Source of the DNA: Gammaproteobacteria bacterium
Lineage (GTDB): Bacteria > Pseudomonadota > Gammaproteobacteria > Steroidobacterales > Woeseiaceae
Direction: 5' to 3'
Length of the DNA stretch: 35,869 nucleotides
NCBI GenBank assembly: GCA_009937615.1
Contig: JAACFB010000040.1
Coordinates: forward strand, 1 to 35,869
The translations under genes and the position numbers were made by a program. Numbering within the stretch: position 1 is the stretch's first letter; the number at the start of each line of letters is the position of its first letter. The notes under the pieces were generated by a model that saw only the letters and a list, made by a program, of their open reading frames with translations, did no database searches and had not been told where the DNA came from. This document shows, piece by piece, positions 1 through 9,221 of the stretch.

Positions 1-5
1 CTTAA

Positions 6-209
6 GTGGTTGATTATAAAAAAGAGATAGCCGAGGATCGCGGCTCCCGCCCGGCCTCTCCGTGCATCCTGATCTGCACGCTGGATGACGACGATCGCTG
101 CCTCGGCTGCGGCCGGACGCTGGAGCAGATCTCCCGCTGGGCATTGATGAGCAGGGCAGAGCAATGGTCGATTATCGACGAACTGACCGCTCGCGATTCA
201 GTCGAATAA
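6..209 (+). CDS. DUF1289 small cysteine-rich protein
   Basis: This 67-residue protein has the pattern of the DUF1289 family: a PCxxxC pair near residue 20 followed by RCLGCGRT and an IxxW segment. The four cysteines suggest metal binding, which is inference; the family has no firmly established function. The start used is GTG, directly after an in-frame TAA. Family members usually begin just before the PC motif, so the first ~15 residues may not be translated. The gene lies 16 bases upstream of the BON lipoprotein gene, on the same strand. Confidence 0.75.
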   Translation: MVDYKKEIAEDRGSRPASPCILICTLDDDDRCLGCGRTLEQISRWALMSRAEQWSIIDELTARDSVE

Positions 210-225
210 CTGTACAATCAGCGCG

Positions 226-585
226 ATGAAACGAGGAAACGCTACGCGATTATCGGTTTTGCTGGCGGTATCGATGTGCCTGAATGCCTGCTCCGCCATG
301 ATGATTGGCGGCAGCGGTGTCGGCACTTACGAGGGTGGCAAGGATGAGCGCAATGCCGCGCAGGTTTCCGCGGATTCGGCAATAACGACAGGCATCCTGC
401 GCAAATACGACGCGGACCAGATGATCAGGTCGTTTAACGTCGGAGTAGTTACCGTAGGTGGAAGAGTAATGCTTTCAGGAACGGTTGACAGTTACGCGGC
501 TAGAGAGATGGCAGAGCGGCTGGCCATCGAGACGGACGGCGTGAAATCCGTCGACAATCAGATTCGGGTACAGAATTCAGAATAG
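226..585 (+). CDS. BON-domain lipoprotein
   Basis: This 119-residue protein has a lipoprotein signal peptide: two basic residues, a hydrophobic stretch, then the lipobox LNAC with Cys22 as the lipidated residue. A single BON domain follows at about residues 48-117, with the typical GxVxLxGxV strand and a VKSVDN ending. BON domains are thought to bind phospholipid or envelope surfaces. OsmY and DolP carry two, so this is a one-BON member of unknown specific role in the periplasm or outer membrane. It ends 12 bases before the glutaredoxin gene and is probably co-transcribed with it. Confidence 0.85.
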   Translation: MKRGNATRLSVLLAVSMCLNACSAMMIGGSGVGTYEGGKDERNAAQVSADSAITTGILRKYDADQMIRSFNVGVVTVGGRVMLSGTVDSYAAREMAERLAIETDGVKSVDNQIRVQNSE

Positions 586-597
586 AGGTTAACGAGC

Positions 598-912
598 GTG
601 GATGTAACAGAAAGAATTGAAGAGCAACTCAAGTCACACGATATCCTGTTGTACATGAAGGGGACACCCGATTTTCCGCAGTGCGGATTCTCGGGACAGA
701 CGGTTGCTGCACTGAATGCCATCGGTCAGCCTTACGCTTTCTTCAATATCTTTGAAGATGAGGAAATACGCCAGGGCCTGAAGGCCTACTCGAACTGGCC
801 TACGTTTCCGCAGCTGTATGTCAAAGGCGAGCTCATCGGCGGCTCGGACATCGTCGTGGAAATGTACCAGTCCGGCGAACTCAAGAAGCTGCTGGAGAGC
901 ATCAAGCAGTAA
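598..912 (+). CDS. grxD: Monothiol glutaredoxin, Grx4 family
   Basis: This 104-residue protein has the monothiol CGFS active site (Cys29) in the context PDFPQCGFS. It also has the WPTFPQLYVKGELIGGSDI segment that binds glutathione. Grx4-type proteins hold a bridging [2Fe-2S] cluster with glutathione and pass clusters to target proteins in the cytoplasm. The start is GTG, with an AGAGG ribosome-binding site about 8 bases upstream. Length and motifs fit the family fully. It faces rnt, with 25 bases between the convergent stops. Confidence 0.95.
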   Translation: MDVTERIEEQLKSHDILLYMKGTPDFPQCGFSGQTVAALNAIGQPYAFFNIFEDEEIRQGLKAYSNWPTFPQLYVKGELIGGSDIVVEMYQSGELKKLLESIKQ

Positions 913-937
913 GCCGACGCGGCCTTTTCTCGGCAGC

Positions 938-1558
938 CTAGAGCGAGGTGTCGTAGACTGACTTGAACCGGTTTACGATTTCGCAAAACAAATCGGCGGT
1001 AATCTCGGCATCGTATGCGGCAGAGTGTGCCGACTCCTCATCCCACTCGAAACCGGCCGCCGCCACGGCGCGGGCCAATACGGTCTGACCGAACGCGACG
1101 CCGCAGAGCGTCGCCGTATCGAAACAGCTGAAGGGGTGGAACGGGTTCCGTTTTATATCGGATCGTTCGATTGCCTCGTTCAGGAAGCCGAGGTCGAATG
1201 CCGCATTGTGACCGACGAGAATCGCACGATTGCAATGATGTTCGCGCATTGAACGCCGCACTTCACGAAATACGCGCTGCAGCGCATCGCGTTCGTCGAT
1301 TGCGGGCCGCAAGGGGTGGTGAGGATCGATGCCGTTCACCGCGAGCGAAGCCGGCTCCAGGTTCGCGCCTTCGAACGGTTTGACGTGATAGCGAACCGTC
1401 TCGCCGCGCCTGAGGATGCCGTCCGAGTCGTAGTCGATCAGTACGGCGGCGATTTCCAGTAACGCGTCCGTCTTCGCGTTGAAACCACCGGTCTCAACGT
1501 CGACAACGACGGGCAGGAAGCCGCGGAAACGGCTCGCTATACCATTGCTGCTGCTCAC
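938..1558 (-). CDS. rnt: Ribonuclease T (DEDDh 3'-5' exoribonuclease)
   Basis: This 206-residue exonuclease-fold protein trims 3' ends of tRNA and other stable RNAs in gammaproteobacteria. The DEDDh catalytic set is visible: Asp20 and Glu22 in VVDVETGG, Asp122 in [11 protein letters not shown], and His178 and Asp183 in HSAAYDAE. The motif spacing and the GGF after the first motif match RNase T rather than DNA polymerase III epsilon. The start is GTG, immediately after the TGA of the upstream aminopeptidase gene with no gap, so the two are probably translated in a coupled way. Confidence 0.93.
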   Translation of the reverse strand: MSSSNGIASRFRGFLPVVVDVETGGFNAKTDALLEIAAVLIDYDSDGILRRGETVRYHVKPFEGANLEPASLAVNGIDPHHPLRPAIDERDALQRVFREVRRSMREHHCNRAILVGHNAAFDLGFLNEAIERSDIKRNPFHPFSCFDTATLCGVAFGQTVLARAVAAAGFEWDEESAHSAAYDAEITADLFCEIVNRFKSVYDTSL

Positions 1559-3067
1559 TCAGCTATCTGCCGCCAGGATTTTTTCGTCCAGGAGCAGGCT
1601 CATGGTGTAACGAACGCCGAAACCCGTGACTTCTGTCGGTACGTGCGCAAGTCCACCTTTGTGGTTACTGGCGGCCAGGTCGAGATGAATCCAGGGCGTG
1701 TCGTGTTCGACGAACTCGGCGAGAAAGCTGCCGGCAAGAATGTGATCGGCCGTCGAGTCCGCGGAGCACTGCTGGAGGTCGGCCACCTCACTTTTGAGTT
1801 CGACCAGGAATTCCTTGTCGACCGGAAATGGCCAGACTCGCTCACCGCACTGCCGTCCGGTTCGTTTCAGATCCGGATGCCAGTCCGGGCGGTTCGTGAA
1901 TACGGCGCTGTAGCGCGTCGTGATCGCTCTGATGGCTGAACCGGTCAATGTCGCGTAATCGATGACCAGCTGAGGCTTTTCCCGGCTCGCGAACACGAGG
2001 GTGTCGGCCAGCACCATGCGGCCTTCGGCGTCCGTGTGGATGGACTGAATCGTCTTTCCGTTGGCTGCCGTGACCACGTCCTGGGATTTGTAGGCTCTTG
2101 GGCCGATCCGGTTTTCCGTGATAGCCAGCCAGCAGTCGACCGGTATGGGCAGCCCGAGTTCGGCAATTGCGAGCAGCGTGCCCAACGCGACGGCGCTCCC
2201 CTGCATGTCGCCGTGCATATCCAGCATCGATGTAAACGGCTTCAAATTGTTGCCGCCCGTGTCGAAAATAATGCCCTTGCCGACCAGGCTCAATTCGGGC
2301 GCAGCATCTTTGGGACCAGGCCGGTAGCGAAGCCTGACGATAGACGCGCTGCGGTCTTCGTTGCCCTGCGCGACGGCTAGAAACGCGCCTGCACCCAGCT
2401 TTTCGAGCTCCCGGGTATCAAATCGCTTGAACTCCCAGCCCTGCTGTTCGGCGAGGTCTTTGAGCAGGTCGGCGTAGGCTAAGGCGTCAAGTTTGTTCGG
2501 TGGCAGCATGGTCAGCCAGCGTGCCAGGTTGTTGCCTCGCGCTTCGGCGGTCAGGCGCCGGGCATCGATTTCGGTGTCGAGGCCAAGGAGCCGGATGCTG
2601 CGAAAGCTGGCCGGAGGCGCCTTGCTTTTGAACTGCGGCATGCGGAACGCCGCGGCCAGGGCGGCCGCGCAGGCCGCCTGATAGAGCGCACTTTGTTCTT
2701 CGGCCGCGAAACCGGCCACGAGAATACCGAGATTGGCGCCTTTTTCGCGCCTTGCGGCAGCGACGAGCTTGCGCGCCAGGGTCAGCTGCTCGAAAGTGGT
2801 GGCATTCGCGGCGATGGTGCCGGCCACAACAAAGGTCTGCCGCTCGTTGCCCAGCCGTCCCTCGAACGCCGGCACGTCCCCGGACGTGCGTTTGCGCATC
2901 AGCGCCTGCAGTCTTTTACCCTGCGGCACTCGCCGCCAGACATCGGCTTTGGGCCGCTTGGGCAGTATCACGAGCAACTGATCGACGGTCGCGAGCGATT
3001 TCGCGTCCACGCGTCCGAGCTTTTGTGTCACCCGGGTTTCACGAATTTCCGGCATTAGTGCATGCAT
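1559..3067 (-). CDS. M17 family leucyl aminopeptidase
   Basis: This 502-residue cytosolic metallo-aminopeptidase is of the PepA type. With the ATG at 3067 as residue 1, the two-metal site is intact: Lys264 and Asp269 in GKGIIFDTGG, Asp287 in MHGDMQG, and Asp346 and Glu348 in HTDAEGRM. The LPPNKL signature lies upstream of these. FDTGGNNLKP and HTDAEG differ slightly from the usual FDSGG and NTDAEG, so this is a side branch of the family, and the preferred substrate cannot be read from sequence. An upstream in-frame start at 3160 would add 31 poorly conserved basic residues. The ATG at 3067, with AGGA ten bases before it, is preferred. Confidence 0.9.
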   Translation of the reverse strand: MHALMPEIRETRVTQKLGRVDAKSLATVDQLLVILPKRPKADVWRRVPQGKRLQALMRKRTSGDVPAFEGRLGNERQTFVVAGTIAANATTFEQLTLARKLVAAARREKGANLGILVAGFAAEEQSALYQAACAAALAAAFRMPQFKSKAPPASFRSIRLLGLDTEIDARRLTAEARGNNLARWLTMLPPNKLDALAYADLLKDLAEQQGWEFKRFDTRELEKLGAGAFLAVAQGNEDRSASIVRLRYRPGPKDAAPELSLVGKGIIFDTGGNNLKPFTSMLDMHGDMQGSAVALGTLLAIAELGLPIPVDCWLAITENRIGPRAYKSQDVVTAANGKTIQSIHTDAEGRMVLADTLVFASREKPQLVIDYATLTGSAIRAITTRYSAVFTNRPDWHPDLKRTGRQCGERVWPFPVDKEFLVELKSEVADLQQCSADSTADHILAGSFLAEFVEHDTPWIHLDLAASNHKGGLAHVPTEVTGFGVRYTMSLLLDEKILAADS

Positions 3068-3091
3068 ACGTATGAATTCCTTGATAATAGC

Positions 3092-3120
3092 TTGACCGGC
3101 AAGGTGCAAACGTCGAATAT
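3092..3120 (+). promoter_or_regulatory. Weak candidate promoter for aceE
   Basis: In the divergent gap between the aminopeptidase and aceE there is TTGACC, then 17 bases, then GAATAT. The -35 box is good, but the -10 matches the consensus at only three of six positions. It would give a leader of roughly 60 bases. No PdhR-like operator was recognised in this gap. Confidence 0.25.
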
Positions 3121-3186
3121 GACGCGCGCAACGGACCAAAGTGCCGGTCTGCCGCAGCATTACGGTGGTTGTATTGTGGATGATTT

Positions 3187-5850
3187 ATGAGCAGTTTCAA
3201 TCCTTTCGACGATATTGATCCGACTGAGACCGGCGAGTGGCTCGAGTCCATCGACTCGGTGCTGGTTCAGCACGGGCCGGAGCGAGCGCACTTCCTGCTC
3301 AACCAGATGATCGACTTTGCCCGGCGATCGGGCGCATATCTGCCATACAGTCCGAACACCGCCTACCTGAACACGATCGCGACCGCGCGCCAGCCCGAGT
3401 ATCCGGGCGACCGTTCCCTGGAGCGGCGTATCGAAGCCTACCTGCGCTGGAATGCCATGGCGATGGTGGTACAGGCGAATCGCATCAGCACCGAATACGG
3501 CGGTCATATCTCCAGTTACGCGTCCTCGGCGACGCTCTACGAAGTCGGATTCAATCACTTCTGGCGGGCGCCGACCCGGGATCATCTTGGCGACATGGTG
3601 TTTTTCCAGGGCCATTCCGCGCCGGGTATTTATGCGCGCGCCTACCTCGAAGGACGCCTGAATGAGAACGACTTGAACAGGTTTCGCCGCGAGGTGGGCG
3701 GCGGCGGCCTGTCGTCTTATCCGCATCCATGGCTAATGCCCGATTTCTGGCAGTTCCCGACCGTCTCGATGGGGCTTGGCCCGATGATGGCGATCTACCA
3801 GGCGCGGTTCATGCGCTATCTGGAACATCGAGAGATGACGGCGCCTTCGGACCGCAAGATCTGGTGCTTTCTCGGTGATGGTGAGATGGATGAGCCCGAG
3901 TCGATGGGCGCGATCACGATGCCGGTCCGTGAGGGCCTGGATAACCTGGTATTCGTCGTCAACTGCAATCTGCAGCGGCTCGACGGCCCGGTTCGAGGCA
4001 ATGGCAAGATCATCCAGGAGCTCGAGGCTGCTTTCGGCGGCGCCGGTTGGAACGTTATCAAGGTGGTTTGGGGTTCGCGCTGGGATCCATTGCTGGTAGA
4101 CGATCACGGTGGCGCTCTGCGCAAGGTCATGGAAGAAACCGTCGACGGCGAGTTTCAGACGTACAAGTCGAAAGACGGTGCCTATGTGCGCAAGGAGTTC
4201 TTTGGTAAATCCCCGGAGACTGCCGCGATGGTCGCCAATATGTCCGACGAGGAGATCTGGCACCTGAATCGTGGCGGTCACGATCCTTTGAAGGTCTACG
4301 CCGCTTATGATGCGGCGACGCGTCATAAGGGCCAGCCGACGATCATACTGGCCAAGACCGTCAAGGGTTACGGCATGGGCGCGGCCGGCGAGGGGCAGAA
4401 CACGGCGCACCAGCAGAAGAAGCTGGACGTGGCGGCGCTCAAGGAAATGCGCGATCGCTTCAATATCCCGGTGTCGGACAAGGACATCGAAGAGGTTCCC
4501 TATTACAAGCCGGCTCCCGACAGTGTCGAACAGGAGTATTTGATCGAGAGACGCAAGGCGCTGGGTGGCTTCCTGCCGCAAAGGCGCCGCAAGGCGCCCC
4601 CACTGCCGTTGCCGGCGCTCGAAACCTTCAAATCACAGATCGACGGTACCGGCGAGCGCGAAGTGTCGACAACGATGGCATTTGTGCGAATGCTGACGGC
4701 GCTGGCACGCGACAAGCATATCGGCAAGCATATCGTGCCGATCGTGCCCGACGAAGCACGCACGTTCGGGATGGAGGGCATGTTCCGGCAGATCGGCATT
4801 TATGCGTCCAAGGGTCAGCTGTATACGCCGGAGGACGCCGACGAGTTGATGTATTACCGCGAGGACAAGAAAGGTCAGATTCTCGAAGAAGGTATCAACG
4901 AGGCTGGATCATTTTGCTCGTGGCTGGCCGCGGGTACTTCCTACTCGAACCACAATACGCAGATGGTGCCGTTCTATATCTATTACTCGATGTTCGGCTT
5001 CCAGCGAATCGGTGATTTCATCTGGGCGGGCGGTGACCTGCAATCACGTGGCTTCCTGATCGGCGGTACCGCCGGGCGCACGACGCTGGCGGGCGAAGGG
5101 CTGCAGCACCAGGATGGTCATAGCCTTGTAAACGCGTCGACCGTACCGAACTGTGTGTCCTACGATCCGACGTATGCTTACGAACTGGCCGTCATTATCC
5201 AGGACGGGCTGCGGCGCATGATCGGTGAACAGGAAGACGTGTTCTTCTACATCACCTGCATGAACGAGAATTACGTTCACCCGCCGATGCCGCCGGGCGT
5301 CGAGGACGGCATTCTGAAAGGCATGTACCTCCTCAATATAGGCGGTCAGGGCAAGATTCGCGCACAGCTTCTGGGCTCGGGTACGATTCTGCGCGAGGTT
5401 ATCGGTGCTGCCGAGCTGCTCGAAAAAGACTTCCGAATTCCAAGCGACATCTGGTCGGTGACGAGCTTTAACGAGCTGCGGCGTGACGCCCTGGAGGTCG
5501 AGCGCTGGAACCAGCTGCATCCCGAAGCCAAGCCCCGCAAGAGCTATATCGAGCAATGCTTTGCGGACCGCCCCGGCCCCTATGTCGCGGCGACTGATTA
5601 CATGAAAATCGTTCCCGACCAGATACAGCGCTGGGTTCCAGGCTCTTTCGTGTCGCTGGGTACCGACGGCTATGGCCGCAGCGACGGACGCGCAGCTCTT
5701 CGCCAGCATTTCGAGGTGGACAAGCGATATATCGCCGTGACGACGTTGAAAGCACTGGCCGATGACGGCGTGCTTGATCAAAAGACTGTCGTGGAGGCCA
5801 TCAAAAAGTACGGCATCGATCCGGATCGGCCGGATCCGGTGAAGCTGTAG
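3187..5850 (+). CDS. aceE: Pyruvate dehydrogenase E1 component
   Basis: This 887-residue protein is the homodimeric-type E1, which decarboxylates pyruvate with thiamine diphosphate and passes the acetyl group to the lipoyl arm of E2. The thiamine-diphosphate/Mg motif GDGEMDEPES is present, closing with NCNLQRLDGPV. The flanking blocks HISSYASSATLYEVGFNHFW and DGHSLVNASTVPNC are typical of AceE, and the length matches E. coli AceE (887). The start is ATG. It leads the aceE-aceF-lpdA operon, with 14 bases before aceF. The gene looks intact. Confidence 0.98.
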   Translation: MSSFNPFDDIDPTETGEWLESIDSVLVQHGPERAHFLLNQMIDFARRSGAYLPYSPNTAYLNTIATARQPEYPGDRSLERRIEAYLRWNAMAMVVQANRISTEYGGHISSYASSATLYEVGFNHFWRAPTRDHLGDMVFFQGHSAPGIYARAYLEGRLNENDLNRFRREVGGGGLSSYPHPWLMPDFWQFPTVSMGLGPMMAIYQARFMRYLEHREMTAPSDRKIWCFLGDGEMDEPESMGAITMPVREGLDNLVFVVNCNLQRLDGPVRGNGKIIQELEAAFGGAGWNVIKVVWGSRWDPLLVDDHGGALRKVMEETVDGEFQTYKSKDGAYVRKEFFGKSPETAAMVANMSDEEIWHLNRGGHDPLKVYAAYDAATRHKGQPTIILAKTVKGYGMGAAGEGQNTAHQQKKLDVAALKEMRDRFNIPVSDKDIEEVPYYKPAPDSVEQEYLIERRKALGGFLPQRRRKAPPLPLPALETFKSQIDGTGEREVSTTMAFVRMLTALARDKHIGKHIVPIVPDEARTFGMEGMFRQIGIYASKGQLYTPEDADELMYYREDKKGQILEEGINEAGSFCSWLAAGTSYSNHNTQMVPFYIYYSMFGFQRIGDFIWAGGDLQSRGFLIGGTAGRTTLAGEGLQHQDGHSLVNASTVPNCVSYDPTYAYELAVIIQDGLRRMIGEQEDVFFYITCMNENYVHPPMPPGVEDGILKGMYLLNIGGQGKIRAQLLGSGTILREVIGAAELLEKDFRIPSDIWSVTSFNELRRDALEVERWNQLHPEAKPRKSYIEQCFADRPGPYVAATDYMKIVPDQIQRWVPGSFVSLGTDGYGRSDGRAALRQHFEVDKRYIAVTTLKALADDGVLDQKTVVEAIKKYGIDPDRPDPVKL

Positions 5851-5864
5851 ACGGATTAGCGGCT

Positions 5865-7493
5865 TTGGCGAAGACGATCGACATGGTGGTTCCGGACCTC
5901 GGTGACTTTGAGAATGTCGAGGTGATCGAATTACTCGTGGCGCCTGGCGACGTCGTCGAGAGAGAAGCCGGCCTGATAACCATCGAGACCGACAAGGCGG
6001 CGATGGACATTCCCGCGCCCGAGCACGGCAGGATAGAGTCGCTGAACGTCGCGGTCGGTGACAGGGTTTCCAGTGGAGACGTCCTGGGCAGGCTGTCCAT
6101 CGAGGTCAGCGACACGGTCGTCATTGCGCCGGCAATTCGGCACGAGCCCAGCGGCGACACGACTGCGCTTGCTACGCCCGGCGGCTCGGCATCCAGGTTG
6201 GGTGGCGTGCAGACCCTGGTCGTTCCGAACCTCGGCGAATTTGCCGATGTCGAGGTCATCGAAGTGCACGTGCAGAATGGCGACGAGATAGCGGTCGACG
6301 ATGCGATCGTCACGCTGGAGACCGACAAGGCCGCAATGGATGTGCCGGCAACGGTCGGTGGTCGTATAGAGTCGGTCCTGGTCAAGGTCGGCGACAAGGT
6401 CTCTGAAGGCGATTCGATGGCGATCATCGATGCGGTGGCTGCGCCAGCCCCGGCTGAAGAGCAGCAGGGTGAGGTCGAGCAACCTCGGCCACCCGACGAG
6501 CCGGAGCCGGCTCCTCCCAAGGCCGCGCAGGCGCCGGCGCCTGCGACGCGGGCCAGCTTGCCTTCAATCAACGAGGCTGGCTTCGCGCGCGCGCATGCCA
6601 GTCCCTCGGTTCGAAAGCTCGCTCGCGAACTGGGCGTGGATCTCGCGCAGGTCAAAGGCAGCGGTCTGAAGAGTCGAATTCTTCACGACGATGTAAAGAC
6701 ATTCGTAAAAGCAGTGATGACGGGCCAGGCGGCAGCCCCGGGGGGCGGCGGTCTCCCAAAGACACCGAGTGTCGATTTCAGCAAGTTCGGAGACATAGAG
6801 AAGCAGCCCCTTTCGCGCATTCAGAAGATTGCGGGTCCGCGGCTACAGGCGAGCTGGATCAATCTGCCACATGTGACGCAGCATGACCTGGCCGATGTCA
6901 CGGAGCTTGAACAAAAGCGCCAAACGCTCAAGGGGCCCGCCAGGGAACGCGGCATCTCGTTGACCCCGCTGGCGTTCATAATGAGAGCCTGCGTCGCGGC
7001 ACTCAAAGAGTACCCGAAAGTCAATTCGTCTCTTGCAGAAGACGGCGAGAGCCTTGTCTACAAGAAATATATTCATTTGGGATTTGCCGCGGACACGGAG
7101 CAGGGCCTGGTTGTTCCGGTCATACGCGACGCGGATAAGAAAGATGTCTATGAGCTGGCGGCCGAACTTGGCGAGCTGTCGGCTTTGGCCCGCGAAGGCA
7201 AGCTCAAGGCGCCGCAGCTGCAGGGCGCGTCGTTCACGATCTCGAGCCTTGGCGGCATTGGTGGCACTGCGTTTACGCCGATCGTCAATGCTCCCGAGGT
7301 GGCGATTCTCGGCGTATCCCGGTCAACGATGCAGCCGGTATGGAACGGTTCGGAGTTTCTGCCGCGGCTCATGTTGCCGCTGTCGTTGTCATACGACCAC
7401 CGCGTCATCGATGGTGCCGCCGCAGTTCGTTTCACGACTTTCCTCGGGCAAAGACTTGCGGACGTCGACGCATTGCTCGAGGCACTCCCGTAG
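5865..7493 (+). CDS. aceF: Dihydrolipoamide acetyltransferase E2, two lipoyl domains
   Basis: This 542-residue E2 core of the pyruvate dehydrogenase complex transfers the acetyl group to coenzyme A. Domain order: lipoyl 1 (about 5-78, lipoyl-Lys44 in ETDKAAMD), lipoyl 2 (about 115-190, Lys155), an Ala/Pro/Glu-rich linker, a peripheral-subunit-binding domain (about 244-280, HASPSVRKLARELGVDL), then the catalytic domain. The active-site motif DHRVIDG holds His512 and Asp516. The start is TTG at 5865; an ATG six codons later (5883) is an equally possible start. The stop overlaps the GTG of lpdA by one base. Confidence 0.96.
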   Translation: MAKTIDMVVPDLGDFENVEVIELLVAPGDVVEREAGLITIETDKAAMDIPAPEHGRIESLNVAVGDRVSSGDVLGRLSIEVSDTVVIAPAIRHEPSGDTTALATPGGSASRLGGVQTLVVPNLGEFADVEVIEVHVQNGDEIAVDDAIVTLETDKAAMDVPATVGGRIESVLVKVGDKVSEGDSMAIIDAVAAPAPAEEQQGEVEQPRPPDEPEPAPPKAAQAPAPATRASLPSINEAGFARAHASPSVRKLARELGVDLAQVKGSGLKSRILHDDVKTFVKAVMTGQAAAPGGGGLPKTPSVDFSKFGDIEKQPLSRIQKIAGPRLQASWINLPHVTQHDLADVTELEQKRQTLKGPARERGISLTPLAFIMRACVAALKEYPKVNSSLAEDGESLVYKKYIHLGFAADTEQGLVVPVIRDADKKDVYELAAELGELSALAREGKLKAPQLQGASFTISSLGGIGGTAFTPIVNAPEVAILGVSRSTMQPVWNGSEFLPRLMLPLSLSYDHRVIDGAAAVRFTTFLGQRLADVDALLEALP

Positions 7494-9205
7494 TGGCCGA
7501 AAAGATCGAACTAACCGTTCCCGATTTGGGTGATTTCAGTGATGTAGAGGTCATCGAGATACTCGTGGCGCCAGGCGACACGGTCGACATCGAAGACGGT
7601 CTCATCACGATCGAAACCGACAAGGCTGCGATGGATGTACCAGCCACTCATGCCGGTACGATCGCCGCGGTTAACGTGAAGATCGGTGACAAGGTTTCAG
7701 CCGGGGATTCGGTTGTCACGGTCGAACTTGCTGATAACCTCGGCGATACTGAAACAGCGGCGGCCAGGTCGGCGGCTCCATCTGACGAACCGGCTGCGGA
7801 CCAGGCAACGCATTCGGCAAAACTGGTTGTCATCGGTGCAGGCCCGGGTGGTTATACGGCGGCATTCCGCGCCGCCGATCTTGGTTTGGACGTCATTCTC
7901 GTGGAGCGCTGGGAAACGCTGGGCGGCGTTTGCCTGAACGTTGGCTGCATCCCGTCAAAGGCACTGTTGCACGCGGCGAAAGTAATCGACGACGCGGCGG
8001 CCATGGCCGATCATGGCGTCACATTCGGCCAGCCTGCGATTGACGCCACAAAGCTGCGGGACTGGAAGAACGCAGTGGTCGGTAAGTTGACGGGCGGACT
8101 GACGCAGCTGGCGAAGCAGCGCAAGGTCAGGGTCTTGCATGGCGTCGCCCTGTTCGAATCGGCAAACCGACTACGTCTGGACAATGATGAAACGGTCGCC
8201 TTCGAGCAATGCATAATCGCAGCCGGCTCGGAGCCTGTGATGCTGCCGCAGCTGCCCGACGACCCGCGCATCGTCGATTCGACTGGCGCGCTCGAGCTTG
8301 ACCCGTTACCGGAACGAATGCTTGTTGTTGGCGGCGGCATCATCGGGCTCGAAATGGCGTGTGTCTACAGCGCGCTCGGCACCGAGGTCAGCATCGTCGA
8401 ACTCATGGACTCGCTCATGCCAGGCACTGACGAAGACCTGTTAAGGCCGTTTCTCAAGATCGTCAAACCGCGCTATGAAGCGATCATGACCGCGACAAAG
8501 GTGACCGGCATGCGCGCGACCACGGCCGGCATCGAAGTGAGTTTCGACGGCAAGAATGCGCCTGCTTCGGGACTATACGACCGGGTGCTCGTCGCCGTCG
8601 GGCGGCGCGCCAACGGTGACAGGCTCGACGCCGAGAAAGCGGGTGTCGAGGTCGATGAACGCGGCGTTATCGCGGTCGACAAGCAGATGCGGACCAACGT
8701 ACCGCATATTTTCGCGATCGGTGACCTGGTGCCGGGACCAATGCTCGCCCATAAAGCGACTCACGAGGCCAAAGTCGCTGCTGAAGTGGCCGCCGGGGAG
8801 AAAAGCTATTTTGATGCGCGCACGATTCCGTCGGTTGCGTACACCGATCCCGAGATTGCCTGGGTTGGCCTGACCGAAATCGAAGCGAAAGAGCAGGGCG
8901 TTGACTACGAAAAGACACAAATTCCCTGGGCCGCCAGCGGGCGGGCGCTGGCGCTCGGCAGACCGGAGGGGTTCACCAAGCTGCTCTGGGACAAGCAAAG
9001 CGGCAGGATACTCGGTGGCGCGCTTGTTGGTCCGAACGCGGGCGACCTGATCGCCGAAATTGGCTTTGCCATAGAGATGGGCGCGGATGCGGCCGACATC
9101 GGGCTTACGGTCCATCCGCATCCGACGCTTTCCGAAACGGTCGCGTTCGCAGCCGAAGCCTACGAAGGCACATTGACCGATCTGTATATGCCGAAGAAGC
9201 GCTGA
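7493..9205 (+). CDS. lpdA: Dihydrolipoamide dehydrogenase E3 with N-terminal lipoyl domain
   Basis: This 570-residue E3 reoxidises dihydrolipoamide using FAD and NAD+. An extra lipoyl domain occupies residues 1-80 (Lys44 in ETDKAAMD). An acidic/Ala linker and the FAD fold (GAGPGGYTAAFRAADLG, about 115-131) follow. The redox disulphide is Cys147/Cys152 in GGVCLNVGCIPSK, and the C-terminal His-Glu pair lies in HPHPTLSE. Lipoyl-E3 fusions are known, for example in Neisseria. The true start is GTG at 7493, overlapping the aceF stop by one base; the in-frame extension back to 7340 reads through aceF and is not real. The lipoyl domain is closest to aceF lipoyl 1. Confidence 0.95.
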   Translation: MAEKIELTVPDLGDFSDVEVIEILVAPGDTVDIEDGLITIETDKAAMDVPATHAGTIAAVNVKIGDKVSAGDSVVTVELADNLGDTETAAARSAAPSDEPAADQATHSAKLVVIGAGPGGYTAAFRAADLGLDVILVERWETLGGVCLNVGCIPSKALLHAAKVIDDAAAMADHGVTFGQPAIDATKLRDWKNAVVGKLTGGLTQLAKQRKVRVLHGVALFESANRLRLDNDETVAFEQCIIAAGSEPVMLPQLPDDPRIVDSTGALELDPLPERMLVVGGGIIGLEMACVYSALGTEVSIVELMDSLMPGTDEDLLRPFLKIVKPRYEAIMTATKVTGMRATTAGIEVSFDGKNAPASGLYDRVLVAVGRRANGDRLDAEKAGVEVDERGVIAVDKQMRTNVPHIFAIGDLVPGPMLAHKATHEAKVAAEVAAGEKSYFDARTIPSVAYTDPEIAWVGLTEIEAKEQGVDYEKTQIPWAASGRALALGRPEGFTKLLWDKQSGRILGGALVGPNAGDLIAEIGFAIEMGADAADIGLTVHPHPTLSETVAFAAEAYEGTLTDLYMPKKR

Positions 9206-9221
9206 GGCCTTTCGGCCCTCA
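9203..9221 (+). terminator. Short hairpin at the lpdA stop codon
   Basis: TGAGGCC pairs with GGCCCTCA (one bulged C) around a TTTC loop, and the left arm includes the lpdA stop codon. No T-run follows, so this is at best a weak or 3'-end-protecting structure rather than a classic intrinsic terminator. Confidence 0.3.

Noticed and set aside
913..937. Short inverted repeat GCCGA/TCGGC between grxD and rnt
   Set aside because: A five-base stem with a long loop and no terminal T-run; could be chance in GC-rich DNA.
3733..4581. Open frame of 282 codons antisense to aceE
   Set aside because: Shadow of a highly conserved gene; no family features or ribosome-binding site.
5801..6655. Open frame of 284 codons antisense to aceF, Ser/Thr-rich
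   Set aside because: The composition mirrors the lipoyl-domain coding repeats on the opposite strand; not a real protein.
7340..7492. In-frame extension of lpdA inside aceF
   Set aside because: The added 51 residues are unlike any lipoyl or E3 N-terminus and read aceF in another frame; GTG at 7493 matches the lipoyl-domain start.
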